This document shows, piece after piece, positions 9,801-18,944 of a stretch of DNA of 64,000 nucleotides. This DNA comes from Pseudomonas tumuqii. GTDB taxonomy: Bacteria > Pseudomonadota > Gammaproteobacteria > Pseudomonadales > Pseudomonadaceae. The notes below the pieces were generated by a model that was not told the origin of the DNA, did no database searches, and saw only the letters and a program-made list of their open reading frames with translations. The position numbers were made by a program, and so were the translations under genes. Numbering within the stretch: position 1 is the stretch's first letter; each line of letters opens with the position of its first letter. The stretch is from positions 434,001 to 498,000 of the forward strand of contig NZ_JAAOJA010000001.1 of NCBI RefSeq assembly GCF_013184545.1, written 5' to 3'.

Positions 9801-10027
9801 CTTCACCGGCTAAGGGATCTGATCGTTTTCAAGTAATTGATGGCGGCGGGCTGCCACCTTCTCCAGTGTCAGGGATAGTGACAGTATGTACCAGTGATGG
9901 AGTATGCACTGATGTGCCATTTGTTATAGGAGCTAACCCAGAGTCGCCCGTGGAAGTTGATTATGCGCCCGAGCCTAGTGGTTCTGCGGTTAACAAAAGC
10001 CGTGTGTATTGGAATATCGAGCAATGA
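6836..10027 (+). CDS. pilY1: PilY1-family tip adhesin (set 1, 1063 aa)
   Basis: Seen: a Sec signal peptide (cleavage near Ala23) and an N-terminal von Willebrand A-like region. The latter has LPNVLLILDNSANW, a MIDAS-like site where the usual DxSxS reads DxSxN. The C-terminal beta-propeller typical of PilY1/PilC (roughly residues 540-1000) contains an Asp-rich turn GDTDGNE. The SD is AGGAGAAGG. Known: PilY1 sits at the pilus tip and in P. aeruginosa signals surface contact. Base composition is more AT-rich than the flanking housekeeping genes and than the second pilY1, which suggests separate ancestry. Its stop overlaps the next pseudopilin gene. Confidence 0.92.
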   Translation: MKGFWLKSVLGMTALILHCSAYAEDVDLFAGITPPNSGLPNVLLILDNSANWGSNIPVADCYYKDNGVVVKDSDGVSVGPPDGSVKGKDSPSVEQGKKIAIEKCALYNAIDALPTEADGGAKFNVGFMLFNESPAANSGGYPRQAFLPLTTANKAVLKAKIAALSIDLDKGNNAAFAKTLHEAYLYFKGETPYKGTAGTKWDPAAVEGGKYVSHSANSCGRNHIIFIANGGAGEVTNNEARDLLNGLGGNVTQISYPTSEISNSDQGNWADEYARYMRGADVSNKDDAQGIITHGIAVTGASSDGNYPNFIRAMADYGYGSYFAASDVDKLTVAILDTFSQIQAVNSVFASASLPISVSTQGTYLNQVFIGMFRPDVNADPRWAGNLKQYKFVADTSGGKFSLFLGDADSKPAISTANTGFLRPCARSFWTSEDPDSYWSFLPQGTCTTINEVVIPNLDRSNSPDGDIVEKGAAGYRLRSGGLTPTTRKVKTCNGCVLNTDSLPEISDTSSGLSADLVAWIRGADNTVNADNVPTPEKSGQTAADMRPSVHGDVVHSRPVAVDYGGDTGVVVFYGSNDGTFRAINGNQGDTDGNELWSFVAPEHYSKFERLRSNSPELYYPGTPTATATRKDYFFDGPVTAHKDDDNVWVYAAMRRGGSAMYAFDVSAGANLTDPRLKWKADSTTTGLSNIGQTWSAPKVIKAAGYTSVTSSTDAEGVTTTTTNYKPMLIMGGGYDSCEDGTVASDLNTCTPGTPRGSNIYVLDADTGTVLNDALTMVTDRSVVGDITVVTNSSGLAQYAYAADTGGNVYRISIAGAPSTWAVKKIAALGCDTETCPGGVANRKFLFAPEVVVTSGFNAVLLGSGDREHPLSTDAVTASVNNAFYMIKDDRSADPDVISLDDDVLLEIDANSAGLTAAQQTELNAADNKGWYLQYGTGAVHDKEQVVTSAVVVFGVVTFSTHTPTVASSTSCGSNLGTARVYNINFLDASPAKGSDRFQVIDGGGLPPSPVSGIVTVCTSDGVCTDVPFVIGANPESPVEVDYAPEPSGSAVNKSRVYWNIEQ

Positions 10028-10566
10028 TTGGACACATGGCTTCTATTCAGCGATCAGGGCAGCGCGGTTTCACCCTGATCGAGTTGATGATCACTCTTGC
10101 TGTATTCGCGGTGCTGCTGGCAATCATGGTGCCGTCGTACTCCGACATGACCCTGGGCAGCAAACTGCGCTCCCAAGCCAACGATCTGGTCGCGGGAGCG
10201 GTGCTGGCGCGCAGCGAGGCGATCAAGCGTAATGCCGCTGTGCGGATGTGTGTTTCTGCTGATGGCGCAAACTGCATCGCAGGGGGCTGGGAGCAAGGCT
10301 GGGTGGTGTTCCACGACGCCGACGACGACGGGACGCTGGATGCAGGCGAGACGGTACTGCTGCAGCATCAGGCGGCCCCTTCCGGTTTTAAAATTACCGG
10401 GACGCTCGCCAGCGTGCGTTTTCAGGGAACTGGTGTAGGGGCTACCCAGGTTACATTGACAGCCTGCCGTGCCACTCCCAGCGTTGGGGGCCAAGAGCGT
10501 GTGGTCAATATCACTGCGACAGGGCGTGCATCTGTGACCAGGACCAATACCGCGACCTGCTCCTGA
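10024..10566 (+). CDS. FimU/FimT-like (GspH-family) minor pilin closing set 1
   Basis: 180 residues. The leader MIGHMASIQRSGQRG is followed by [20 protein letters not shown] with Glu5, then a GspH-type domain ending ITATGRASVTRT...CS. There is no GRxR motif. The ATG at 10024 overlaps the pilY1 stop (ATGA), so it belongs to the first operon. It presumably plays the FimU/GspH part in the set 1 tip complex; FimT versus FimU naming is uncertain. Confidence 0.82.
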   Translation: MIGHMASIQRSGQRGFTLIELMITLAVFAVLLAIMVPSYSDMTLGSKLRSQANDLVAGAVLARSEAIKRNAAVRMCVSADGANCIAGGWEQGWVVFHDADDDGTLDAGETVLLQHQAAPSGFKITGTLASVRFQGTGVGATQVTLTACRATPSVGGQERVVNITATGRASVTRTNTATCS

Positions 10567-10910
10567 CCCATTTCCCGTAGCTCAACCGGCGTAACTGGCT
10601 GTCTCTGCTGGCAACCTTCACCCCCAATATCAAGCAGCAGCGTTTCGGCACAATGGGCGGCTGGCCTGTGCCGGGTTGCCCTCGTGCATTGTGCCGGCCT
10701 CAGCCAATCTGGCTCATTCCCCTAGCCGTCAGCGCTCACTGCCTCCGTTTCCCTCAGTCTCCAGGCACGGCAACCGCCTGCTTGCCGATTAACCCGTTGG
10801 CCTTCCTCAAACCCAGCCTGCTTCGCACATTGCGCTGCCTGTCACATCCCGATGTGTGGCGATGTCGCAGTTCTTTGGAATAACAATTTAAAACGAGCGT
10901 ACCAGTCGGG

Positions 10911-10964
10911 TATGATCCCGGGGCGCAAAAATTACCGTTAGTCGGTAATTTATGACCGTTTGTC
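10911..10964 (+). promoter_or_regulatory. Candidate fimU promoter with two AlgR-type boxes
   Basis: The 473-bp gap between the two pilus operons holds a TATGAT -10-like hexamer at 10911-10916 with no good -35. Two direct copies of the AlgR-type sequence follow: CCGTTAGTC (10935-10943) and CCGTTTGTC (10956-10964), 21 bp apart (two helical turns). The first lies inside a perfect hairpin, AAATTACCG/CGGTAATTT (10929-10951). Known: in P. aeruginosa AlgR activates the fimU-pilVWXY1Y2E operon and binds CCGTTCGTC-like boxes. Positions 10567-10900 show nothing else I recognise. Confidence 0.6.
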
Positions 10965-11039
10965 CATGGATGGGCGTTTGCAGGGGAGGGAGAGGGCGGT
11001 CCGTGCGTGCCATAAGAAGACATCTATGGAGTGGATGCG

Positions 11040-11513
11040 ATGTCGCAGAAAGGCTTCACGCTGATCGAACTGATGATCACCCTCGCAGTGCTCGCGATTA
11101 TTCTCGGGATCGCCGTCCCGTCCTTCAGCAGCATGCTGCGGGACACCCGTGCGTCGTCGCTGGGCAGCGAACTTCACGGGGCACTGCAGTTCGCCCGTTC
11201 CGAGGCGGTGAAACGTCGCCTGGACGTTGTGATCTGTCGCCGCAATGCGGGCGGCAGCAGCTGTGACGCCGGGACGGACTGGAGCGCTGGCTGGCTCGTG
11301 CAGCAGTCCGGTGGGGACGTGATCAAGGTCTGGGACAGCGCACAAGGCCTGGTGATCGTCGGTCCGAACGCTGGCGTGACCTTTCGCGGCAATGGCATGG
11401 CTGCTGCCAGCGACTTCTCCGTCAAGCCCGCCCTTTGCAGCGGCCAGCAAAAGCGCGAGATTGCCCTCACCGCTACCGGTACTGCCACTCTGAAAAAGGC
11501 GGGCTGCCAATGA
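11040..11513 (+). CDS. fimU: FimU minor pilin (set 2, canonical operon)
   Basis: 157 residues starting [20 protein letters not shown], a very short leader and a Glu5 helix, with a GspH-type globular domain. I chose the ATG at 11040 (GGAG 8 bases upstream) over the upstream GTG. First gene of the canonical fimU-pilV-pilW-pilX-pilY1-pilE order. The C-terminus (ITATGTATLKKAGCQ type) has no GRxR, consistent with FimU rather than FimT. It overlaps pilV by four bases. Confidence 0.9.
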   Translation: MSQKGFTLIELMITLAVLAIILGIAVPSFSSMLRDTRASSLGSELHGALQFARSEAVKRRLDVVICRRNAGGSSCDAGTDWSAGWLVQQSGGDVIKVWDSAQGLVIVGPNAGVTFRGNGMAAASDFSVKPALCSGQQKREIALTATGTATLKKAGCQ

Positions 11514-11971
11514 GAGCCTATCGCCCGGTCGCCCAGCGCGGCGCCACGCTGATCGAAGTGCTCATCGCCATCATCGTCCTCGCCATCGGCTTGCTGGGGC
11601 TGGCCCTGCTGCAGATCACCAGCGTGCAGAGTAACCACAGCGCCTATTACCGATCGCAAGTGACCATACTCGCCAGCGACCTCGCCGACCGCATGCGGGC
11701 AAACCGTACGGCGGCGCTGGGCAGCGCCTACGTATTCGACTTTCCAACCTCATCCAGCAGCAACTCGGTGAGTGGCACGCAAGCGCAGAAAGACAAGGCC
11801 GAATGGCTGAATGCGCTGGCCCAGACCCTGCCGGAAGGCACCGGCAAGGTCGAAAAGACGGGCGCGCTGGTGACCATTTCCGTGCGCTGGAACGACAATC
11901 GCGGGCGGATCAAGACAGTCGATAGCAGCGACAGCGGCATTGAAACCTTCGTCTACCGGACTGAAATATGA
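11510..11971 (+). CDS. pilV: PilV minor pilin (set 2)
   Basis: 153 residues. MRAYRPVAQRG leader, then ATLIEVLIAIIVLAIGLLGL, the PilV/GspI helix. The body includes YYRSQVTILASDLADRMRANR, a PilV hallmark. Start and stop both overlap neighbours by four bases (ATGA), so translation is coupled through the operon. It is similar in layout to set 1 PilV but shorter and clearly diverged. Confidence 0.9.
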   Translation: MRAYRPVAQRGATLIEVLIAIIVLAIGLLGLALLQITSVQSNHSAYYRSQVTILASDLADRMRANRTAALGSAYVFDFPTSSSSNSVSGTQAQKDKAEWLNALAQTLPEGTGKVEKTGALVTISVRWNDNRGRIKTVDSSDSGIETFVYRTEI

Positions 11972-12969
11972 CCCGTACCTCGATGCACCGGCAGAAAGGT
12001 CTTTCGCTCGTCGAACTGTTGATCGCCATGACCCTCAGCTTGTTGCTGATGGGTGGGGTATTGCAGATCTTTCTGGCGAGCAAGCAAACCTACAGTGCTA
12101 ATACCGCACTTTCCCGCGTGCAGGAAAGCGGTCGCTTCGCCATGGAATTTCTAACCAGTGACATTCGCAATGCCGGGTACAAGGGCGAGTGCATAACGCC
12201 ACTCAATAACCTGCTCAATGAGAGCAGTGCCAGCTACAGCGATGACTTGTTCGATCTGAGCCAGGCCCTGAGCGGTCGAGCTAACGCATCACCCTCATGG
12301 GTAGCCAATCGCAGCGCTGGCGACGTGATTCACGTCAAATATGCGGCCAGTCTTGCGGGGGTGACGGCTAGTGGCAATACCCCGGCCACTGCCAACACCA
12401 TCAGCCTGACCGCTGCCAGTGGTGTTGCCCAGGGCACGATCATCATCGCCTCCGCCCCCCTGGGCTGCGACCTGTTTCAAAATCGCAGTAATGCCAATGC
12501 GCAAAACCTGACCCGCGGCAGCACGGGGTCGGGCTCGCCCGGCAACAAGAATCCCGCCAGCAACCCCTTCAGTCATGCCTACGATGCCGCCATGGACATT
12601 CTCAAACTGCAGAGTGCCACTTACTACATCGGCAATGACGTCAATAGCCGCCCCGCGCTGCGCCGGATCAGTTTTTCGACTGGGGTTGCCGTCGATGAAG
12701 TGCTGATCGAAGGGGTCGAGAATATGCAGATCCTTTATGGCATCGCTGGCGCCAATAAGCAGGTTAGCAATTATGTGTCGGCGGCTAGTGTCGCCGACTG
12801 GGACGATGTCGTTTCTGTTCGCGTCTATCTGTTGGTTGTCGGTGCTGAAACCAATGTGACTCCAGAAAATCAAGTCATCGATTTTAATGGAGCAGCCGTG
12901 ACCATTGGGAATCGTCGTCTTGCGCAAGTGTTCTCGAGCACCATCGGAATCCGTAACCGCCTGCCATGA
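11968..12969 (+). CDS. pilW: PilW minor pilin (set 2)
   Basis: 333 residues. MTRTSMHRQKG leader, LSLVELLIAMTLSLLLMGGV helix with Glu5, then the SGRFAMEFLTSDIRNAGYKGEC region typical of PilW (split here at the family motif). It is part of the PilV-W-X/FimU complex that primes pilus assembly and carries PilY1. Both ends overlap the adjacent genes. Confidence 0.9.
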   Translation: MTRTSMHRQKGLSLVELLIAMTLSLLLMGGVLQIFLASKQTYSANTALSRVQESGRFAMEFLTSDIRNAGYKGECITPLNNLLNESSASYSDDLFDLSQALSGRANASPSWVANRSAGDVIHVKYAASLAGVTASGNTPATANTISLTAASGVAQGTIIIASAPLGCDLFQNRSNANAQNLTRGSTGSGSPGNKNPASNPFSHAYDAAMDILKLQSATYYIGNDVNSRPALRRISFSTGVAVDEVLIEGVENMQILYGIAGANKQVSNYVSAASVADWDDVVSVRVYLLVVGAETNVTPENQVIDFNGAAVTIGNRRLAQVFSSTIGIRNRLP

Positions 12970-13439
12970 GTAGACCCATGAACGTAGTGCCCATAAATAA
13001 CCAGCGCGGGGCGATTCTGATCATCGCCATGGTCATGCTGTTATTGCTGACGATCATCGGCTTGAGCAGCATGCGTGGAACATCGCTGCAAGAAAGCATG
13101 GCCGGCAATATACGCGACAGTAGTCTCGCCCTTCAGGCCGCCGAAGCGGCGTTGCGCAAGGGCGAAGGGGTCGTCAACGAAAAATTCCTGGGCGATACCC
13201 TGGGTACCCTCGATGCCGCGCCGCTCACCGGCACTTACTCAGGCTTTCCAGGCGTTGCGACGCTACCCACCTATCGCATCACGATGCTGGCCAAGCTGCG
13301 CACCAGCACCGAACTGGGGATGCCAGATGAGGGCGCCCTTACGCGGGTAGAGGCGGATGGTTATGGCATGGCGCTCAACTCCGACAGTGGCGCGGCCTCC
13401 CACGTCGAGCTGCGCTCTATTTTCCTGGTCGAACAATGA
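12966..13439 (+). CDS. pilX: PilX minor pilin (set 2)
   Basis: 157 residues. N-terminus NNQRGAILIIAMVMLLLLTI lacks Glu5, as in other PilX/GspK-type subunits. SLQESMAGNIRDSSLALQAA matches the PilX N-domain. It overlaps pilW by four bases. The pilY1 start lies either at its stop codon or 41 bases on. Confidence 0.88.
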   Translation: MSRPMNVVPINNQRGAILIIAMVMLLLLTIIGLSSMRGTSLQESMAGNIRDSSLALQAAEAALRKGEGVVNEKFLGDTLGTLDAAPLTGTYSGFPGVATLPTYRITMLAKLRTSTELGMPDEGALTRVEADGYGMALNSDSGAASHVELRSIFLVEQ

Positions 13440-13480
13440 ATAACCAACCGCTCGATAAGTGCTCATGGGGAGTCATAGCG

Positions 13481-16400
13481 ATGGACAGCTTCGCCCGCCG
13501 ATACAAGCCGCTGCGCACGGGTTTGGCCTTCATGATGTCGCTGGCCATCGCGCTCGCCGCGACTCCGGCCCACTCGGATGTCTCCCAGTCGCCCCTGTTG
13601 CTGGGCGGCGGCAACGTGCCGGGCAACTTGGCATTGGTGCCTTCGGTCGAATGGCCGACGATTATCAGCATGGCCAACCTGGGCAACTATTCGGTCAGTA
13701 ATAAATATGTCGGTTATTTTGATGCCGACAAATGCTACGACTATAGCCACGACGCGACGAACAGTGACCGGCGCAACAGTCACTTCTATCCGACCGGCAT
13801 AACCAATAGCCGTACCTGCGCCGGGAATTTATGGAGCGGCAACTTCCTTAACTGGGCGGCGACCCAGACCATCGACCCTTTCCGCAGTGCCTTGACCGGC
13901 GGCTATCGGGTCAGGGATACACCCAGCGAAACCTGGCTGGAAAAAGCCAGGCACTCAGGGCAGAACAATAGCGGGGCACGGGGTATTACCGGCAGTAGCA
14001 CCATCGGCAATGCAACCCCGGCCAACTGGAGTGAATTTAATACGCAGATTGCCGGCTTTGGTAATCGCCTGCGGTTCACCATGAATGGCGACTGGGGTGG
14101 AACAGTCAGAGACTATACGTCGTCGACCAATCTTTCCGGCCACGAGGATAGAGTCTATGAAGTCTATATGCGGGTTAAGGTGTGCGACCCTGGTGTCGGG
14201 CTGGAAGATAACTGCGAAAGATACAGTCAGGGCTACAAGCCCGAAGGACTCATTCAGCAATACGCCAGTGACATCCGCTATAGCGTTTTCGGCTACCTGA
14301 ACGATCACGACATACTTCGAGATGGCGGGGTATTACGGGCCAAGCAGAAGTTTGTCGGCCAGACCATCCGTGCCCCCGGGGTTGCCGGCAATCAAAGCAA
14401 CCCGGCCAGTGAGTGGGATGCGCTGACGGGGGTGTTTGTCCGTAATCCCGACTCCGCGGATGCCTCCGCAACCAATGCCGCCATCCTTGACAGTGGCGTC
14501 ATCAATTACCTGAACAAGTTTGGTCAGATGACCAGCAAGGGTCACAAGTCCTATGATCCCGTGAGCGAGCTGTTCTATACCTCGCTGCGCTACTTCAAGA
14601 ACCAGGGCAATGTCTCCGCCTATTCTACGATCGGCGGCGATGCGACCAGCCGCTACGAACTGGCCGATGGCTTTCCGGTCATCACCAGCTGGGGTGACCC
14701 CATTCAGTATGCCTGCCAGAAGAACGTGATATTGGGCATCGGCGACACCAATACACACCGCGACAAGAACCTGCCCGGCAATAGCAATACCTCCGAAGAG
14801 CCGGCGGTGCCCAGTGAAGTCAGCGCAGACACTACGGTCAATGTCGTCACCGCAACGCAAAAAGTGGCCGCTCTCGAAGGCATCACCATCAATACCCCGT
14901 TTACCGGCCGCAATAACTCGGCCTACATGGCAGGCCTTGCCTACGATGCCCACACCAAGGATTTGCGTGCCGATGTATCCGGCAAGCAAACCGTCTCTAC
15001 CTACTGGGTCGATGTTCGCGAGAACGAGTCGCTGGCCGGAAAAGCCCGCAACCAGTACTGGCTGGCCGCCAAGTACGGTGGTTTCAAGGTGCCTGAAGGT
15101 TTTGGTGATCCTTACGCGCGCAGTTCGGCATTGCCCGAAGAATGGTGGCGCACCACCACAGACACGCTCACCACAGGCGATCCGCGGCCCGATAACTTCT
15201 ACGTTGCGAGCGATGCCGCCAAGATGATCGAGAGCCTGGAGCTGGCTTTCGCGCAAATCGCCAACGAAGTGCAAAGCACCACGGCTTCACTGGCGACCAA
15301 CTCGACCCGCTTGAATACCGATACGGCAGTCTTTCAGTCGCTGCTCGACAGTCGGCGTTGGAGTGGCGACCTGCTGGCAAAACGGATAGGCGCCAATGGC
15401 GTAGTGGCGGTCGAAGCCGCCTGGAGTGCCGCTGTTGCGCTGGATGGCCTGAGCAATGTCGCCAGCCGGAAAATCTTTAGCAACACGCCGCTTGCCGAAG
15501 ACTCGGCCAATGGTCCGCTCCGCTCGACCAGCGGTATCGACTTCACCTGGAGCGATCTCGGTACTGCGCAGCGCACCCTGCTCACCAAGACCGGAGAGAC
15601 CGACACCGCCATGGCGGAGAGTCGCCTGGCCTTTTTGCGTGGCGATCGATCGCTGGAAATCTCGGATGCCAACCGCACCCAGCCCTTTCGTCAACGCAAC
15701 AGTCGGCTGGGCGACATAGTCAACTCGGATCCGCAGTTCATCCATAAACAGGACTTCGGTTACTCTCGGCTGGGCTGGAACAATGGTGCCGTGGGCGTGG
15801 CCTATAGCGCGTTCCGCGCCTCTTCGGCCTATCAAAATCGCACGCCGATGGTGGTTGGCGGCGCCAACGACGGCATGTTGCATGGCTTCGATGCCAGAAT
15901 CAGCGAAGTATCTGCGACAAACGGCGGCAAGGAACTCTTTGCCTATGTGCCCAGCAATGTTTTCGGCAACCTCATCAACCTGACTGACCCGGCCTACGCC
16001 CATCGCTACTACGTCGATGGCACCCCTCGCGTTTCCGACGTCTGGCTGGGCTCCGGCACAGGCTGGCGGACCATGGTCGTAGGCAGCACCGGCGCCGGCG
16101 GCAAGAGCGTCTTCGCCCTGGATGTCACTGATCCTGGCAACATGTCCAGCGACAGCGTGATGTGGGAGTTCAGCCACTCGAGAATGGGCTACACCATTGG
16201 CCAGCCGGCACTGGTAGCGCTGCCTAACAACCGCTTCGGGGTGATCGTCAGCAGCGGTTACCACGATAGCGTGCAGGCCGATGGCAAGGTCTGGATCCTG
16301 GATGCCACCGATGGCAGCGTGATCAAGGAGTTCACCCTGGCCACTAGCGGCGGCCTGGGCTCGCCACTGGTCTCCGATACAGACGCGAATCAGATTGCCG

Positions 16401-17248
16401 ATCGGCTCTATGTTGCCGACACGCTGGGCAACCTTTGGCGGCTGGACCTGAGTGGCAGCAACACTGCCACCTGGGGTATTCCCGGGTCACTCAACGCTAA
16501 CCCGCTGTTTATCGCCAAGGATGACTCGGGTGCGCGGCAAGCCATCACCGCGCCACTGTCATCCGCCTTCAACGACAAACAGCAGCACATGGTGTTTTTC
16601 GGCACCGGCAGCTTCTACCGCACCGGCGACAATGAGATTGCGGAGGATCCGGCGATAGATAGCTTCTACGGCATCATCGACAACGGACTGCTGATCGACG
16701 GGCGCGACGGGTTGCGCGAACAGCGGATCCTGCTCGAGGCCACCCTCGGCAGTGGGGACAGGGGCCGCGCCATTACGCAGAACGCTATTCAGGCTGGCGA
16801 CAAGGGCTGGTATCTGGATCTCGCCTGGGAAACGGGCGAGGATGCCACCGGGGCACAGGGCGAGCGCGTCATCGCCAAGGCTACCTTGCGCAACGATCGG
16901 GTGATTTTCACCACCATGACCCCGTCGGCGGATCCTTGCGCATTCGGCGGAACCAGCTGGATCATGGCCGTTAATCTGTCCAGCGGCGGCCGCCTTAACT
17001 ATGTGTACTTCGATGCCGACGGCGACGACGACCTGGATGGCGATGACACAACCACCATCGTCGACGAGGGCGACGACATCCCCTGGTCGGGCATCTCCGA
17101 CGTGGAGGACGGCGTGAGCAAGGGCGTTACCTCGCTGTATAAATGGCTGTGCTTCGCCGGCTCCAGTGGTGGCGCGCCCAGGTGTATCCCGCAGCCCGAC
17201 TCACAGCGGTTTGGCCGCCAATCCTGGCATGAAGTGGGGGCCAACTGA
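13481..17248 (+). CDS. pilY1: PilY1-family tip adhesin (set 2, ~1255 aa)
   Basis: A large secreted protein with a signal peptide (cleavage near AHS|DVS). The start at 13481 has GGGGAG eight bases upstream and gives a normal signal peptide; an ATG at 13436, overlapping the pilX stop, would add 15 residues. The MIDAS position of PilY1 is degenerate: where P. aeruginosa PilY1 reads DDSGS, this protein reads VPSVEW. The C-terminal half is a beta-propeller. Near residue 1176 an Asp-rich EF-hand-like loop ([12 protein letters not shown]) probably binds calcium, as shown for P. aeruginosa PilY1. The C-terminus ends GRQSWHE-like, usual for the family. No pilY2 follows. Confidence 0.93.
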   Translation: MDSFARRYKPLRTGLAFMMSLAIALAATPAHSDVSQSPLLLGGGNVPGNLALVPSVEWPTIISMANLGNYSVSNKYVGYFDADKCYDYSHDATNSDRRNSHFYPTGITNSRTCAGNLWSGNFLNWAATQTIDPFRSALTGGYRVRDTPSETWLEKARHSGQNNSGARGITGSSTIGNATPANWSEFNTQIAGFGNRLRFTMNGDWGGTVRDYTSSTNLSGHEDRVYEVYMRVKVCDPGVGLEDNCERYSQGYKPEGLIQQYASDIRYSVFGYLNDHDILRDGGVLRAKQKFVGQTIRAPGVAGNQSNPASEWDALTGVFVRNPDSADASATNAAILDSGVINYLNKFGQMTSKGHKSYDPVSELFYTSLRYFKNQGNVSAYSTIGGDATSRYELADGFPVITSWGDPIQYACQKNVILGIGDTNTHRDKNLPGNSNTSEEPAVPSEVSADTTVNVVTATQKVAALEGITINTPFTGRNNSAYMAGLAYDAHTKDLRADVSGKQTVSTYWVDVRENESLAGKARNQYWLAAKYGGFKVPEGFGDPYARSSALPEEWWRTTTDTLTTGDPRPDNFYVASDAAKMIESLELAFAQIANEVQSTTASLATNSTRLNTDTAVFQSLLDSRRWSGDLLAKRIGANGVVAVEAAWSAAVALDGLSNVASRKIFSNTPLAEDSANGPLRSTSGIDFTWSDLGTAQRTLLTKTGETDTAMAESRLAFLRGDRSLEISDANRTQPFRQRNSRLGDIVNSDPQFIHKQDFGYSRLGWNNGAVGVAYSAFRASSAYQNRTPMVVGGANDGMLHGFDARISEVSATNGGKELFAYVPSNVFGNLINLTDPAYAHRYYVDGTPRVSDVWLGSGTGWRTMVVGSTGAGGKSVFALDVTDPGNMSSDSVMWEFSHSRMGYTIGQPALVALPNNRFGVIVSSGYHDSVQADGKVWILDATDGSVIKEFTLATSGGLGSPLVSDTDANQIADRLYVADTLGNLWRLDLSGSNTATWGIPGSLNANPLFIAKDDSGARQAITAPLSSAFNDKQQHMVFFGTGSFYRTGDNEIAEDPAIDSFYGIIDNGLLIDGRDGLREQRILLEATLGSGDRGRAITQNAIQAGDKGWYLDLAWETGEDATGAQGERVIAKATLRNDRVIFTTMTPSADPCAFGGTSWIMAVNLSSGGRLNYVYFDADGDDDLDGDDTTTIVDEGDDIPWSGISDVEDGVSKGVTSLYKWLCFAGSSGGAPRCIPQPDSQRFGRQSWHEVGAN

Positions 17249-17718
17249 TGACTCGATACTGCGGCAAGGCATCCCGAGCGGGTTTTCATGGTGCATGGCG
17301 TAATGGCGGCGGTTTTACCCTGATCGAGTTGATGATAGTGATCGTCGTCATCGGCATCCTGGCTGCCATCGCCTATCCGGCCTATGACGAGTACACCCGC
17401 AAGGCCCGGCGTGCGGATGCGCAGACCGCGCTGCTGGAACTGGCGCAATTCATGGAGCGCCACTACACCGCCAACGGCAAGTACCTGACCGCGGCCAACG
17501 CGGCCCCCGTCCTGCCTTTCACGGAGACGCCCAAGGACGGTACCAGCAAATATTACGACCTGAGCTTTGCCAGCGCTCCGACAGCCAGCAGCTACACACT
17601 GCGCGCGGTACCCAAGGGCGTCATGGCGAACGATACCTGCGGCACCATGACTCTTGGCAATACCGGGGCCAAAGGGCAGGCTGCGGGTGCCAGCCTCGCG
17701 GCGTGCTGGCGGCGCTAG
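17248..17718 (+). CDS. pilE: PilE minor pilin (set 2)
   Basis: 156 residues. A long 22-residue leader ends in Gly before [20 protein letters not shown]; no other in-frame ATG exists. The globular domain keeps the C-terminal disulfide pair (NDTCG...AACWRR), unlike the set 1 PilE. The start overlaps the pilY1 stop (TGATG). It is the last gene of the canonical operon and is followed by a strong terminator. Confidence 0.9.
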   Translation: MTRYCGKASRAGFHGAWRNGGGFTLIELMIVIVVIGILAAIAYPAYDEYTRKARRADAQTALLELAQFMERHYTANGKYLTAANAAPVLPFTETPKDGTSKYYDLSFASAPTASSYTLRAVPKGVMANDTCGTMTLGNTGAKGQAAGASLAACWRR

Positions 17719-17823
17719 CTTGCGCGATCCCTGCGGCGATTAGCGGATCGCCGCGCAAGCATGTTGGTAGAAATCGACCGGGTTTATGACGTATAACGGG
17801 CCGCCTTTGCGGCCCGTTTTTTT
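17718..17823 (+). terminator. Nested hairpin followed by rho-independent terminator after pilE
   Basis: 17718-17760 can fold with outer arms GCTTGCGCG/CGCGCAAGC and inner arms GCGGCGAT/ATCGCCGC (alternative foldings share bases). The clear terminator is 17796-17823: ACGGGCCGC, a CTTT loop, GCGGCCCGT and a run of seven T's. thiO begins ten bases after the T-run, so it is probably expressed from its own or read-through transcription. Confidence 0.9.
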
Positions 17824-17832
17824 GGAGAAGCT

Positions 17833-18921
17833 ATGCGAGTCTTGATGGTGGGTGGTGGCGCTATCGGGTTGTTGTCGGCGCGTTTGTTGGCCGCGGCCGG
17901 TGTCGAGGTCTGCCTGCTGGATCAGGGCACGCTGGGCGGAGAGTCGTCCTGGGCCGGTGGCGGCATCGTTTCGCCGCTCTATCCCTGGCGCTACAGCCCG
18001 GCGGTGACGGCGCTGGCGCACTGGTCGCAGGATTTCTACCCGCAGCTGGGGGCGCAGTTGCTGGAGGACACCGGCGTCGACCCCGAGGTGTATGTCACCG
18101 GCCTGTACTGGCTCGATCAGGAACAAGCCGCGCCCCTGGCCTGGGCCGCGCGTGAACAGCGGCCGATGCGGGCGGTACCGGTCGAGGCGGTGTATCGGGC
18201 GGTGCCGGCGTTGGCCAAGGGCTTCTCGCAGGCGCTGTACATGCCGGATGTAGCCAATGTGCGTAACCCTCGCCTGGTCAAGGCATTGCGCGCGGCGCTG
18301 GCACAGATGCCGAATGTGACCGTGCATGAGCAGTGTGCGGTCAGCGGGTTTATCCGCGAAGGCGAGCGGATCTGTGGTGTGCACACCTCGATCGGCGAGA
18401 TCCGTGGCGATCGCGTGGTGGTTGCCGCCGGCGCCTGGAGTGGCGAGTTGTTGCGCAGCCTCGGCCTCGAGTTGCCGGTCGAGCCGGTGAAGGGGCAGAT
18501 GATCCTCTACAAGTGCGCCGAGGATTTCCTCACCAGTATCGTGCTGGCCAACGGCCGCTACGCGATCCCGCGGCGCGATGGTCATATCCTGATCGGCAGT
18601 ACCCTCGAGCATGTGGGGTTCGACAAGACCCCGACCGCGGAAGCCCTGGCCAGCCTCAAGGCCTCGGCGGTCGGGCTGTTGCCGGCGCTGGCCGATGCCG
18701 AGGTGGTGGGGCATTGGGCCGGATTGCGCCCGGGATCACCGAAAGGCCTGCCCTTTATCGGTCCGGTGCCGGGGTATGACGGCCTCTGGTTGAACTGCGG
18801 CCATTTCCGCAATGGCCTGGTCCTGGCGCCGGCCTCCTGCCAGTTGCTGACCGACCTGCTGCTCGACCGTGCACCGATCATCGATCCGGCACCCTATGCG
18901 CCCGAAGGACGCTTGGGCTGA
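17833..18921 (+). CDS. thiO: FAD-dependent glycine/D-amino acid oxidase (ThiO)
   Basis: A 362-residue DAO-family flavoprotein. The dinucleotide-binding motif VGGGAIG is at residues 6-12. The ESSWAGGGIVSPLYPWRY segment follows, and a C-terminal GLRPGSPKGLPFIG block is typical of ThiO. ThiO oxidises glycine to iminoglycine for thiazole synthesis; a broader D-amino acid oxidase role cannot be excluded. The PAO1 orthologue occupies the same place beside pilR. It is convergent with pilR, with a REP pair between them. Confidence 0.87.
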   Translation: MRVLMVGGGAIGLLSARLLAAAGVEVCLLDQGTLGGESSWAGGGIVSPLYPWRYSPAVTALAHWSQDFYPQLGAQLLEDTGVDPEVYVTGLYWLDQEQAAPLAWAAREQRPMRAVPVEAVYRAVPALAKGFSQALYMPDVANVRNPRLVKALRAALAQMPNVTVHEQCAVSGFIREGERICGVHTSIGEIRGDRVVVAAGAWSGELLRSLGLELPVEPVKGQMILYKCAEDFLTSIVLANGRYAIPRRDGHILIGSTLEHVGFDKTPTAEALASLKASAVGLLPALADAEVVGHWAGLRPGSPKGLPFIGPVPGYDGLWLNCGHFRNGLVLAPASCQLLTDLLLDRAPIIDPAPYAPEGRLG

Positions 18922-18944
18922 GGAGGTAGGCGCCAGTTTGCTGT

